Source of the DNA: an uncultured Rhodospirillales bacterium
GTDB taxonomy: Bacteria; Pseudomonadota; Alphaproteobacteria; Kiloniellales; Kiloniellaceae
DNA length: 35,616 nt
Direction of reading: 5' to 3'
Assembly (NCBI GenBank): GCA_913060675.1
Contig: CAJXUS010000042.1
Location: forward strand, 1 to 35,616
Under the pieces are notes generated by a model. The model was not told the origin of the DNA, searched no databases, and was given only the letters and a program-made list of their open reading frames with translations. The position numbers and the translations under genes are program-made. Of this stretch, positions 7,130 through 15,676 are shown in pieces. Position 1 is the stretch's first letter, and every line of letters begins with the position of its first letter.

Positions 7130-9619
7130 TTGCCGATTTCAGATATCGTTCTTACCATCGCTGGTCTTCTTATTGTTATTGCCTGCACCCAGCCCATAGC
7201 TAGACGAAGCGGCCTCCCCTTTACCGTTGTGCTGGGCGGTGTTGGTGTCATCATTGCTCTGGGTGCAAACTGGTTACTTCACACCACGCTTACCAATAGC
7301 TTTAATGAAGTCGCAGCCCTTGTAATAGATATCCCCGTGTCCTCGGCCACCTTTCTTGATGTTCTACTGCCGATCCTTTTGTTTCAAGGTGCTATAACCA
7401 TCGACGTCCGGCGTTTAGCGCAAGATACTATTCCGGTTATTTTCCTCGCCGTGTTAGGTGTTATGATTGCCCTTGGTTTCATTGGCGGAGCCGTTTCACT
7501 TGTCTCGTCTGCACCGCTTGTTGTTTGTCTTTTGTTTGGGGCTATTGTCGCAACTACCGACCCTAGCGCGGTTATCGCTTTGTTTAGAGACCTTGGCGCA
7601 CCAGCACGCCTCACCCGATTGGTTGAAGGCGAAAGCCTTCTCAATGACGCCACCGCTATTGCAGCTTTTAGTGCTTTTCTTGCTCTCACCATTTCAGGTG
7701 GAGAATATGAACAAGGTTTTATCCTGAAACAGCTATTCTCTTCGTTTGTTGGCGGAATTTTAACAGGACTGGTATTTGGTCGATTGGCAATTGTACTTCT
7801 CACCTGGTTAAAATCCTTTCGGGCTGCTCAAGTCACGATAACAGTTGCCCTCCCCTTTGTGGTTTACAGTATCGCCAATACATACATTGAAACATCCGGT
7901 GTCGTCGCGGTTGTTACCAGTGGCTTGGTGCTAAGTGCAATGGCGCGGTCACGTGTCCAGCCAGAGACCTTCAAGTTCTTTCAAGAAACATTGGATCAAC
8001 TCGCCTGGTGGGCAGGAGGTCTTGTCTTTGTGCTCGCGGCTCTTGTCGTTCCCGATCTCCTCTCTGATTTTGTGCTATCCGATCTGCTCATTACCCTTGT
8101 AGCTGTCGTTACCGCCCTCATTGCCAGAGCAGTCATTCTTTTTGGCGTTTTTCCGATACTTACCGCAGCGAAAATCACCCAGCGTCTAACCAATCCAACC
8201 AAGACTGTCATAATTTGGGGTGGATTGCGCGGTGCCGTTACACTTGCACTAGCTCTGGCTGTGACTGAAAACCATCTTGTTGATCCTGAAACACAACGCT
8301 TTATCGCAATACAAGCAACCGGCTTTGCTCTTTTTACGCTTCTTGTTCAGGGAACAACTCTTACGGCTTTGATGCGATGGCTCAAACTAGATCAGCTATC
8401 TCCTCTTGAACGTGCCTTTCGCACCCAGGTTCTCAGCCAGTCCCTATCCACAGTTCGTAAAGGCCTCGGCAGTTTTGCCGATCGGTTTGAGCTGGACCAA
8501 CAACTCGTTGATATCGTCATCAAGCCTTATAGTAACCGCCTCTCTCGGGTCGCAGAAGACAAATCCTTTGAAGAGGAAATCAGCGACAAAGAACGCCTAA
8601 CCCTTGGACTTATTGCTCTGGCAAACCAAGAAAAAACCTTGTTGTTTGAACAGCGTCTCAGCAGCGTGTTACCTCATAGACTTGTCGATCAGTATCTCTT
8701 GGCCGTTGAGAATATGATTGATGCCACCAGAGAAAATGGTCGTCTTGGCTATCTCAATGCGGCACGTAGACCCCATAAACACAGTTTAAGATTTCGTCTG
8801 TTAAGTTGGTGTCATAGCCACCTTGGACTGAACAGACCACTTGCGGCTCACTTGGGGAAACATTTTCAATTTCTTATGATCAACCGCATCATGGTGATGG
8901 AGCTTTCCATCTTTCTCGATTTAAAACTTGGGTCCCTACTTGGGGAACGTCCGTTAGAAATTTTACATGAAATTCTCAATCAACGACTTGATGAAATAGA
9001 GCGCCACCTCGATGCTTTACGCCTGCAGTACCCTAAATTTGCACGTACTCTGGAGCATGGCGTTTTGGAGCGCTTCGCCTATCAAGAAGAAGTCGATCAG
9101 ATTGAAACCTTGCGAGAATCTGGAATTATTAGTGATGATATCGCCCGTAGTCTGAGCACTGAAGCAAGTTCCATTCATGTCATAAGCCGCCCAAAGACCA
9201 CGGTTGATATCAAAGCAACCACAGCTGAACTACTAACGTCATTTCCCGTATTCGCAGACCTTCAGGTAGAAGAGCTTGAGCAAATAGCCCATCAGCTGAC
9301 ACCAAGAATACTCGCCGATGATGCCTTTGTATTCCACAAAGGCGATCGCGCTGATGGACTTTACTTTATAGCAAGTGGCGCCGTAGAGATTAGAGTTGGC
9401 GACAACCTTCACCGGCTTGGCCATGGCAATTTTTTCGGAGAAATGGCTTTACTCGACGAAGCGCAACGCAGCGCAGATGTCAAATCCATCAGCTATTCTC
9501 ACCTCCTATTACTTGAGGTTGATACCTTTAATGAATTGGTTCGCACTCATCCAAATTGGCGTAGTAAACTTTCTGAAATAGCAGGAAAGCGCAAGGCAAT
9601 GAATGAAGCCAACACATGA
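7130..9619 (+). CDS. CPA1 Na+/H+ antiporter with C-terminal cyclic-nucleotide-binding domain
   Basis: This 829-aa protein joins a monovalent cation/proton antiporter (about residues 1-410, some 12 helices) to a long cytoplasmic region and a cyclic-nucleotide-binding domain (about 700-820). Antiporter motifs: TDPSAVIALFRDLGAP near 143, GESLLNDATAIAAF near 166 and GGLRGAVTLALAL near 364. The binding cassette FGEMALLDEAQRSADV near 767 keeps the Glu and Arg that hold the cyclic phosphate. The layout recalls plant SOS1 and bacterial NhaP-like exchangers. It likely handles salt or pH stress, gated by cAMP or cGMP (inference). The TTG start at 7130 follows GAGG by seven bases and begins just before helix 1. 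It lies between two MATE genes. Confidence 0.93.
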   Translation: MPISDIVLTIAGLLIVIACTQPIARRSGLPFTVVLGGVGVIIALGANWLLHTTLTNSFNEVAALVIDIPVSSATFLDVLLPILLFQGAITIDVRRLAQDTIPVIFLAVLGVMIALGFIGGAVSLVSSAPLVVCLLFGAIVATTDPSAVIALFRDLGAPARLTRLVEGESLLNDATAIAAFSAFLALTISGGEYEQGFILKQLFSSFVGGILTGLVFGRLAIVLLTWLKSFRAAQVTITVALPFVVYSIANTYIETSGVVAVVTSGLVLSAMARSRVQPETFKFFQETLDQLAWWAGGLVFVLAALVVPDLLSDFVLSDLLITLVAVVTALIARAVILFGVFPILTAAKITQRLTNPTKTVIIWGGLRGAVTLALALAVTENHLVDPETQRFIAIQATGFALFTLLVQGTTLTALMRWLKLDQLSPLERAFRTQVLSQSLSTVRKGLGSFADRFELDQQLVDIVIKPYSNRLSRVAEDKSFEEEISDKERLTLGLIALANQEKTLLFEQRLSSVLPHRLVDQYLLAVENMIDATRENGRLGYLNAARRPHKHSLRFRLLSWCHSHLGLNRPLAAHLGKHFQFLMINRIMVMELSIFLDLKLGSLLGERPLEILHEILNQRLDEIERHLDALRLQYPKFARTLEHGVLERFAYQEEVDQIETLRESGIISDDIARSLSTEASSIHVISRPKTTVDIKATTAELLTSFPVFADLQVEELEQIAHQLTPRILADDAFVFHKGDRADGLYFIASGAVEIRVGDNLHRLGHGNFFGEMALLDEAQRSADVKSISYSHLLLLEVDTFNELVRTHPNWRSKLSEIAGKRKAMNEANT

Positions 9620-9665
9620 TACTTACGCGATGATAGTGTTCGCGAGTTTAAGGACATAAGACCTA

Positions 9666-11096
9666 TTGGCTAAGCAGAAAAAATCCAGAGAACGTGATCT
9701 CACCCACGGGAGTATCGCCGGACACTTCCGCGCCCTTGCCATACCCGCAGGTATCGGGATGTTATTCAACACGCTCTACAACGTGGTTGATACCTTTTAT
9801 GCTGGTATGCTTTCCACTGATGCCCAGGCAGGGTTATCGGTTTCTTTTACCGTGTTCTTTATCCTAATTGCTTTTGGTATTGGCCTTGGTCAGGGAATCT
9901 CTGCGTTGGTTGGGTCCGCTGTTGGGGCAAAAAAAGGAACGGAAGCCAAAGATCTCGCCGCTCAGGGTTTAAGTTTTTCGTGTCTCTTTTCAATCTTCAT
10001 AGGTATCGGAGGCTACTACGCCACCCCTCTTTTACTTGATCTTCTTGGGGTATCAAACGGCTATAGAGACCTCGCAATTGCTTACCTACATATTATTATG
10101 TTCGCCGCTCCCGCTTTTATGATTGCCTTTGCAAGCAACGGTATCTTGAGCGCGCAAGGGGACACGGTAACCAATCAACGAGCTCTTATTGGGGGTTTTC
10201 TTGCTAATTGTATTCTCAACCCTTTATTTATTTTTGGTATCCCCAGATTTTTATTTATCCCCGGCTTTTCCGGAATTGGTTTTGATGGTCTTGCCACATC
10301 AACTGTGGTGATTGAATGGGGCGTTGCTTTGTACATGCTTCGTCAGGCAGTGGGATCGCGAGTAATGGAGCACAGCAGGCTGCATTGTTTCATCCTACGT
10401 TGGCAAACTGTGAGAGACATTATTACTCAAGGCGCCCCTGCCAGCCTCAACTTTCTGACCATCACCATTGGCGTTTTTGTCATCCAGTATTTCCTCCAAC
10501 CTTTTGGTGCAACCGCTGTGGCCGCCTACGGCATTGCACTACGTATTGAACAGTTAATCCTGCTTCCCGGTTTGGGCCTTACAATTGTGCTATTGCCTTT
10601 AATTGCACAAAACTACGGTGCCCAGGATTTTGATCGCATACGTTATGCCTTTTGGTGGTGTGTAAGCGTTGGCTCAGCCATGATGCTTGCGGGTGCTGCT
10701 TTTCTCCTCCTAGGAGGGCGCTTCTTATTAGGTCTCTTTACTGCTGATCATGCTGTAATTGATATTGGCTATGATTACCTCTTGGTCGCAGCTCCGATGT
10801 TACCAGCCTATCTGACACTTTTTGCCATGATGTCTTTTTTACAGGGCATCAAACGGCCTATCTGGACGGTTTGGATTGGGATATACCGACAGATCTTTGC
10901 CTCCGCGGGCTTTGCTGCTCTCTTTGTCTACATACTGGGCTGGGGACCTTGGGGCGTTTGGGTTGCCGTTTTTACAGCTGTTTGGACCGGATTGGTTCTT
11001 TCCAGCCTCGTTTTGTACGCGGTTGCTCTTAGACGCATAGGACATATAGGGTCGCCGAGAATTCTGACCTCCTATCCAAAAGGTGAAACAATTTAA
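9666..11096 (+). CDS. MATE family efflux transporter (second of two)
   Basis: This 476-aa protein has about 12 membrane helices in two lobes. The N-lobe pattern is P-A-G-I-G-M-L-F-N-TLYNVVDTFYAG, and the C-lobe opens with QGAPASLNFLTITIGVF. It belongs to the DinF/NorM-like part of the MATE family and exports small molecules using an ion gradient; its substrate is unknown. The TTG start at 9666 has AAGGA 11 bases upstream, slightly far. It begins 46 bases after the antiporter stop codon and may share its transcript. The Lys/Arg-rich N-terminus before helix 1 fits an internal N-terminus. Confidence 0.92.
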   Translation: MAKQKKSRERDLTHGSIAGHFRALAIPAGIGMLFNTLYNVVDTFYAGMLSTDAQAGLSVSFTVFFILIAFGIGLGQGISALVGSAVGAKKGTEAKDLAAQGLSFSCLFSIFIGIGGYYATPLLLDLLGVSNGYRDLAIAYLHIIMFAAPAFMIAFASNGILSAQGDTVTNQRALIGGFLANCILNPLFIFGIPRFLFIPGFSGIGFDGLATSTVVIEWGVALYMLRQAVGSRVMEHSRLHCFILRWQTVRDIITQGAPASLNFLTITIGVFVIQYFLQPFGATAVAAYGIALRIEQLILLPGLGLTIVLLPLIAQNYGAQDFDRIRYAFWWCVSVGSAMMLAGAAFLLLGGRFLLGLFTADHAVIDIGYDYLLVAAPMLPAYLTLFAMMSFLQGIKRPIWTVWIGIYRQIFASAGFAALFVYILGWGPWGVWVAVFTAVWTGLVLSSLVLYAVALRRIGHIGSPRILTSYPKGETI

Positions 11097-11185
11097 TCTC
11101 AGTAAGAAAAATCAAAAACATCCCTAAAGAGAAACATCAGATTAACCAATCAGCATTATAATCAACATGCCGACTGGAGGACGAG

Positions 11186-12808
11186 ATGAGATACATACCG
11201 TTCTGCATATCCTTAATATGCGGGATAGTGGTGAGCGCTTTTTTCGGCACAACAACTGTACAAGCCGACTATTCGTTGACTGTATTACACGTCAATGATC
11301 TTCATTCACGTATTCTACCAATTGATAAACACAACAATCCCTGCAGTGTAGAAGATTTATTATTGCGCAAATGTTATGGCGGTTATGCCCGGTTGGGCAA
11401 GGCCCTGAAAGACCGCAGAGCTGCTCTCTCTTTGGAAGGCCAGGACACAATCCTCCTTCACGCTGGCGATGATTTTGAGGGATCAATCTTCTATGCCCAA
11501 TACCGCGGATTGGCATCTGTTCAGTTACTCAACAAAATAGGCTTTGACGCCATGGCTTTGGGAAATCACGAGTTTGATGGAGGACCAGGCAGCCTTCGGC
11601 GTTTCCTATCAAAATCCCAGTTCCCTGTACTCAGTGCAAACACCAATGTTGATGACAAATCTGTACTCGCGGGGAGAATTCGATCCCATGTCGTCATGGA
11701 CAAGAGCGGTCAGAGGATCGCGATTATTGGGGCCATTACAGAAGAGGCCGATAAGCTATCTAATGCTGGAGAAAACGTGCACTTCAGTAAGCCCGCTGAC
11801 AGTCTGAAAGAATTGATCAAAGTACTGGAAGCTGATGGCATTGATAAAATCATTCTTCTTTCTCATCTCGGCTATGACCAGGACCGGGAGATCGCGGCAA
11901 AAATTTCCGGAATTGATTTGATTGTTGGAGGCCACAGCAAAACGCTCCTCTCCAACAGCGACAACAAAGCAAAAGGGCCTTATCCTGTCGTGGTAAAAAA
12001 CCCAAACAACCAGCCTGTCCCCATTGTTCAATCCTACGGATATGGCAAATACTACGGCGAAATAGCCCTTACCTTTGATGATAAGGGGAATCTCAAGAGT
12101 TTTTTGGGAGATACTGTTCTGCTCGATCAAAATTTTGGCGAAGACCCCGAAATTAAAAATCAGATAACTATTCTAAACAATCAGCTGGAAGAGCTCCGTC
12201 AGGTGACCGTCGGAACAACGACAACCCCTTTAAATGGGTCACGGGCTGATTGCCGGACCCAAGAGTGCACCATGGGCAATATGATTGCAGATGCCATTTT
12301 GTGGCGTTTTAAAAAACGTGGTGTGGAAGTTGTGATCCAAAACGGGGGCGGGTTACGCGCTTCCATAGACACTGGTCCCATAAGTTGGGGGAACGTTCTT
12401 ACGGTTTTACCTTTTAGAAACCGGATCACCCTGCTCAAAATAAGCGGGGCTGATATTCTTTCCGCCCTCGAAAACGGATTTTCCAGAGTAGAGGACCAAG
12501 CTGGGCGCTTTCCTCAAGTTGCAGGCATGCGGGTAAAATGGACCCCCAACGCCCCTGTTGGCAAACGCGTCCTAAGTGTCGAGGTGGGAAAACCCGAAAC
12601 CGGATATTACCCTCTCGACTTACAGCAAAGTTACTTGCTTGCTACCAATGATTATCTTGCCACCGGTGGCGATGGATATGACATTTTTAAATCCCAATCC
12701 CAAGGCTATCAACATGTTGGGCCAAGATTGGAAGACGCTGTTATTGAGTATCTGGCAGAGTTCTCTCCCCTGACAGTAAATCTAGAAGGTCGAATACAGA
12801 CAGAATAA
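11186..12808 (+). CDS. Periplasmic 5'-nucleotidase / UDP-sugar hydrolase family protein
   Basis: This 540-aa exported metallophosphoesterase has a signal peptide (about residues 1-27, ending VQA) and two domains. The N-terminal calcineurin-like domain carries the metal ligands in HVNDLHSR, GDDFEGS, GNHEFD, LSHLGYDQD and GGHSK. The C-terminal domain binds the nucleoside: NGGGLRASIDTGPI and TNDYLATGGDGYDIF. It probably removes phosphate from extracellular nucleotides for salvage, like UshA; the exact substrate is uncertain. The ATG at 11186 follows GGAGGA with good spacing. It converges with the LysR gene, leaving two bases between the stop codons, with no visible terminator. Confidence 0.94.
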   Translation: MRYIPFCISLICGIVVSAFFGTTTVQADYSLTVLHVNDLHSRILPIDKHNNPCSVEDLLLRKCYGGYARLGKALKDRRAALSLEGQDTILLHAGDDFEGSIFYAQYRGLASVQLLNKIGFDAMALGNHEFDGGPGSLRRFLSKSQFPVLSANTNVDDKSVLAGRIRSHVVMDKSGQRIAIIGAITEEADKLSNAGENVHFSKPADSLKELIKVLEADGIDKIILLSHLGYDQDREIAAKISGIDLIVGGHSKTLLSNSDNKAKGPYPVVVKNPNNQPVPIVQSYGYGKYYGEIALTFDDKGNLKSFLGDTVLLDQNFGEDPEIKNQITILNNQLEELRQVTVGTTTTPLNGSRADCRTQECTMGNMIADAILWRFKKRGVEVVIQNGGGLRASIDTGPISWGNVLTVLPFRNRITLLKISGADILSALENGFSRVEDQAGRFPQVAGMRVKWTPNAPVGKRVLSVEVGKPETGYYPLDLQQSYLLATNDYLATGGDGYDIFKSQSQGYQHVGPRLEDAVIEYLAEFSPLTVNLEGRIQTE

Positions 12809-12810
12809 GA

Positions 12811-13704
12811 CTACGCCGCTCCTTTCATAGGGATTTCAGCTCCAAAAGCCGTGCGAATGTATTTTGCCAATTCTTGTGCCAAACTCGCATTTGGACCATC
12901 CGCCAGATACAGATTGATACTACATTGCGGTAAGGTGGGAAGCTCTCCCCGGTGTGCGATTTCTTCAACCCCCGGATAATCAAAGCTTGGTAGCTCCGGG
13001 CGGATGGCAAAGTCCGCAGCCACGGCAACAGAAGTAGAATCTTCACTATCGGTATCAACCGCATCCACCCAGGGAATACCTACGGCTTCCAAGGCGTCAA
13101 CGGTTGGTTTTCGAAAAGCACATCCGCGCACAAGGGCAATCGGTAAAGGCCGTGAGAGCCAAGCGTGACCTTCCAGCGAACCTGTCCAAAGCAAAGGCTC
13201 AACATTCAGCAGCTCTCCATATGGAAGATCATGCGTTTCCTCTCCATAAACCTCTGTCGTGAGGATTAGGTCTTGTTTTCCCTTTAACACAGCGGCTTTC
13301 AAATCGATTGATCCTGCCGTCGTCAGCTTCACGCGCACCCGTGGAAAGGCCCGGTTAAATTGTTTGAGTACATTGGGAATATGTGGTCGCACAATATCAC
13401 CAGGCACCCCCAACAAAATCATACCTTCGTATTTAGGAGCTGTAAGGCGTCCCCAAATCTCATCATTCAAGTCAATCATCGAACGGGCATAACTCAGTAA
13501 TTGTTCGCCCTCTGCCGTCGGACGTATGCCGCGACCACCACTTCTATCAAGCAACGATAGACCTACGCTTTCTTCTAAGCGCTTGATCTGCATGCTCACA
13601 GTGGATTGGGTCATATGTAGCTTATTCGCCGCCGAGGTCATGCCTCCGGTTTCCGCAACCGCGATAAAACTACGCAGCGTTCCTAAATCAAAATTACGAT
13701 GCAT
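12811..13704 (-). CDS. LysR family transcriptional regulator
   Basis: This is a 297-aa LysR-type regulator. The N-terminal winged helix-turn-helix is clear (DLGTLRSFIAVAETGGMTSAANKLHMTQSTVSMQIKRLE), followed by a LysR substrate-binding domain from about residue 90. The frame is open further upstream, but the ATG at 13704 is best because GGAAGG lies seven bases before it and it matches the usual N-terminus. It is divergent from a DUF1127 gene; the 217-base gap holds two T-N11-A palindromes, suggesting it controls that gene and itself. This pairing is common in alphaproteobacteria. The inducer is unknown. Confidence 0.95.
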   Translation of the reverse strand: MHRNFDLGTLRSFIAVAETGGMTSAANKLHMTQSTVSMQIKRLEESVGLSLLDRSGGRGIRPTAEGEQLLSYARSMIDLNDEIWGRLTAPKYEGMILLGVPGDIVRPHIPNVLKQFNRAFPRVRVKLTTAGSIDLKAAVLKGKQDLILTTEVYGEETHDLPYGELLNVEPLLWTGSLEGHAWLSRPLPIALVRGCAFRKPTVDALEAVGIPWVDAVDTDSEDSTSVAVAADFAIRPELPSFDYPGVEEIAHRGELPTLPQCSINLYLADGPNASLAQELAKYIRTAFGAEIPMKGAA

Positions 13705-13783
13705 CAAACTTCCTTCCCAAAACCGAAGACAATATACCAAGACGCCAATGCCCCGACCTTCCAGAGCATTCCATCCACAATTT

Positions 13784-13800
13784 GTTAGTTGAAAACTAAC
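13784..13800. promoter_or_regulatory. Putative LysR box 1
   Basis: GTTAGTT and AACTAAC form a perfect 7-bp inverted repeat with a 3-base spacer. It contains TAGTTGAAAACTA (13786-13798), which fits the T-N11-A consensus of LysR-type regulators, and lies 80 bases before the regulator's start codon. Confidence 0.6.
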
Positions 13801-13865
13801 TATCAATATTTGTGATTAACATCATCAAAACTATTAGCTTTAATAATAAACCATTCCTGCCATAT

Positions 13866-13880
13866 ATCAATAGTATTGAT
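13866..13880. promoter_or_regulatory. Putative LysR box 2
   Basis: ATCAATAGTATTGAT is a perfect palindrome about a central G and includes T-N11-A (13867-13879). It lies 41 bases before the DUF1127 start and 80 bases (centre to centre about 81) from box 1. A pair like this fits the recognition and activation sites of LysR-type regulators. Confidence 0.55.
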
Positions 13881-13921
13881 AAACAATCGTCAAACCATCA
13901 CAATCCACAATGGAGGATGAA

Positions 13922-14239
13922 ATGTTAAAACAACCATGTCAGACCCTAAGCACCAGCAGTGCATGTGGCTCTTCCTATACCCAAGATCACAACCTTGCAT
14001 CCCAAGTCACGATAAAGAAGACAGAGATCCTAACACTTTTAGGGCGTGCGATTGCGTGGGTGGTTATGGCATTTACCGTCAGAGAAGAACGACGTGCCCT
14101 CGCGGCATTAACAAGCCAGCAGTTGCGCGATATTGGTTTGAACAAAGGTGACGTCCAAATCGAAAGCCAGCGGACTTATTGGGATGTACCTTTTAATCGC
14201 AATGCTCGTTCTGAAATTTATCGGACCTTAAAACTTTAA
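13922..14239 (+). CDS. DUF1127 domain protein
   Basis: This 105-aa protein ends with a DUF1127 domain (about residues 55-90): EERRALAALTSQQLRDIGLNKGDVQIES. DUF1127 is an Arg-rich helical module common in alphaproteobacteria; short members have been linked to phosphate and carbon metabolism and RNA turnover. This one is longer, with a polar N-terminal ~35 residues and a hydrophobic helix (about 36-50, TLLGRAIAWVVMAF). The ATG at 13922 follows GGAGGA by four bases. The ATG at 13910 overlaps that site and is rejected. It is likely controlled by the divergent LysR regulator. Confidence 0.88.
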   Translation: MLKQPCQTLSTSSACGSSYTQDHNLASQVTIKKTEILTLLGRAIAWVVMAFTVREERRALAALTSQQLRDIGLNKGDVQIESQRTYWDVPFNRNARSEIYRTLKL

Positions 14240-14260
14240 CCGGACTGCCGTCTATTTCGG

Positions 14261-14282
14261 TAAAGAGTTAAACACCTCTTTA
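14261..14282 (+). terminator. Weak stem-loop after DUF1127 gene
   Basis: TAAAGAG (14261-14267) pairs with CTCTTTA (14276-14282) around an 8-base loop, 21 bases after the DUF1127 stop codon. No long T-run follows, so termination is possible but weak. Confidence 0.35.
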
Positions 14283-14380
14283 TTATCCATATGCAGGTCA
14301 TCTGGTTAGGATAGAGGGGGTGTTTATCTGGGACTTTATCTTGTCCCAATGCTTAACAAACCTGCTGTTTGACAAGCAAA

Positions 14381-14425
14381 AAAGCCCGGTGATTACGTAG
14401 TAATGTAATCACCGAGCTTTCTTTT
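14381..14425 (-). terminator. Rho-independent terminator of prfB
   Basis: CGGTGATTAC (14387-14396) pairs perfectly with GTAATCACCG (14405-14414), extended by AAAGC/GCTTT after one mismatch. Read on the reverse strand a T-run follows the stem, so it ends the prfB transcript about 40 bases after its stop codon. The forward strand also has a broken T-run, so it may work both ways. Confidence 0.88.
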
Positions 14426-14462
14426 GATCTATCTGGGCTTTACCTATTTGGGGCTCGGCTTC

Positions 14463-15600
14463 TTAGAGAATGTCTTCTTGGTCTTCATCTTCAGACGTGC
14501 CGCCTTTTAGCTTCGAGGCAAGAGAAGCTTCGAGGAACATGTCGATATCACCGTTGAGAACGGCACTCGAATTACTGGTCTCAACCCCGGTTCTTAGATC
14601 TTTAACCATCTGATACGGCTGCAGGACATAGGACCTAATTTGGTGCCCCCATCCAATTTCAGTTTTTGAATCTGCTTCAGCCTGAGAAACGGCCTCACGC
14701 TTTTGCATTTCATGTTCAAAAAGACGTGACTTCAACATATTCATCGCAGTGGCACGGTTTTTATGTTGCGAGCGATCATTCTGACACTGCACCACGATCC
14801 CGGTTGGTTCGTGGACAATACGGATAGCCGAATCAGTGGTGTTGACGTGCTGTCCCCCCGCACCAGAGGCACGGAATGTGTCGACACGTAAATCCTTATC
14901 CAGAATTTCGATATCAAAATTATCGTCAATCACAGGGTAAACCCATGCAGAACTAAAGGACGTATGGCGACGTGCCTGGGAATCATAAGGTGAAATACGG
15001 ACCAGTCTATGAACCCCAGCTTCTGTTTTAAGCCAACCATAAGCATTGTGACCTTTGATGATCACTGTGGCCGATTTTAATCCGGCTTCATCCCCGCTAC
15101 TTTCTTCGAGCCACTCAACTTTATAACCATGCTGATCGGACCAACGGGTATACATGCGTAAAAGCATCTCGGCCCAGTCCTGAGCCTCGGTACCACCAGC
15201 GCCGGCATTGACCTGCAAGTAGCAGTCGTTAGCATCGGCTTCACCAGAAAGCAGGCTTTCAAGTTGCTTCTTGTCCGCAAGTTCTTTGAGAGTAAAGATT
15301 TGGGCTTCGCCTTCTTCGACGGAATCGCTATCGCCCTCTTCATCCCCCATCTCAATCAAGAGACTGGCCTCTTCCACTCCGCTTTCAATCTTGCGCACGG
15401 CAGCGATCGATTGCTCGAGGTGGGTTCGTTCTTTCATGAGAGCTTGGGCCAGTTGCTGATCATTCCACAGCTCTGGGTCTTCGGCGCGAACATTAAGTTC
15501 GTCTAAACGTCTAAGTGCAGCATCCCAGTCAAAGATGCCTCCTTAGCAGGACCAACGATTGTTCTATATCGTTAACCGCTGCTTCGATCTCGGCACGCAT
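14463..15600 (-). CDS. prfB: Peptide chain release factor 2, with programmed +1 frameshift
   Basis: RF2 ends translation at UGA and UAA. It is encoded in two frames. From the ATG at 15600 (GAGGAGG 10 bases upstream) frame one reads 23 codons, [20 protein letters not shown] then RHL, up to an in-frame TGA at 15531-15529. A +1 shift at CTT-TGA-C continues as [13 protein letters not shown]... for 355 more residues, about 378 in all. The catalytic GGQ loop is intact ([14 protein letters not shown]). The stop-recognition motif is SPY rather than SPF ([16 protein letters not shown]), which I believe is common in alphaproteobacteria. It lies 76 bases after mrcA on the same strand and is followed by a strong terminator. 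Confidence 0.96.
15528..15544 (-). promoter_or_regulatory. prfB programmed frameshift site
   Basis: On the reverse strand AAGGAGG (15544-15538) lies three bases before CTTTGAC (15534-15528). This is the known prfB signal: an internal Shine-Dalgarno sequence, a slippery CUU and a UGA that RF2 itself reads slowly. Low RF2 causes the ribosome to slip +1, giving autoregulation. Confidence 0.95.
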
Positions 15601-15676
15601 GGCTATACGGCCTCCTCATAAGCTAATAATATTAATACAAATTTGAATTCAAGATCTTCTACCTGCCTATTGCAGC

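Noticed and set aside
7384..7803. Reverse open frame of 139 codons inside the antiporter gene
   Set aside because: It is antisense to conserved membrane helices and antiporter motifs, and its product is a compositional mirror without domains.
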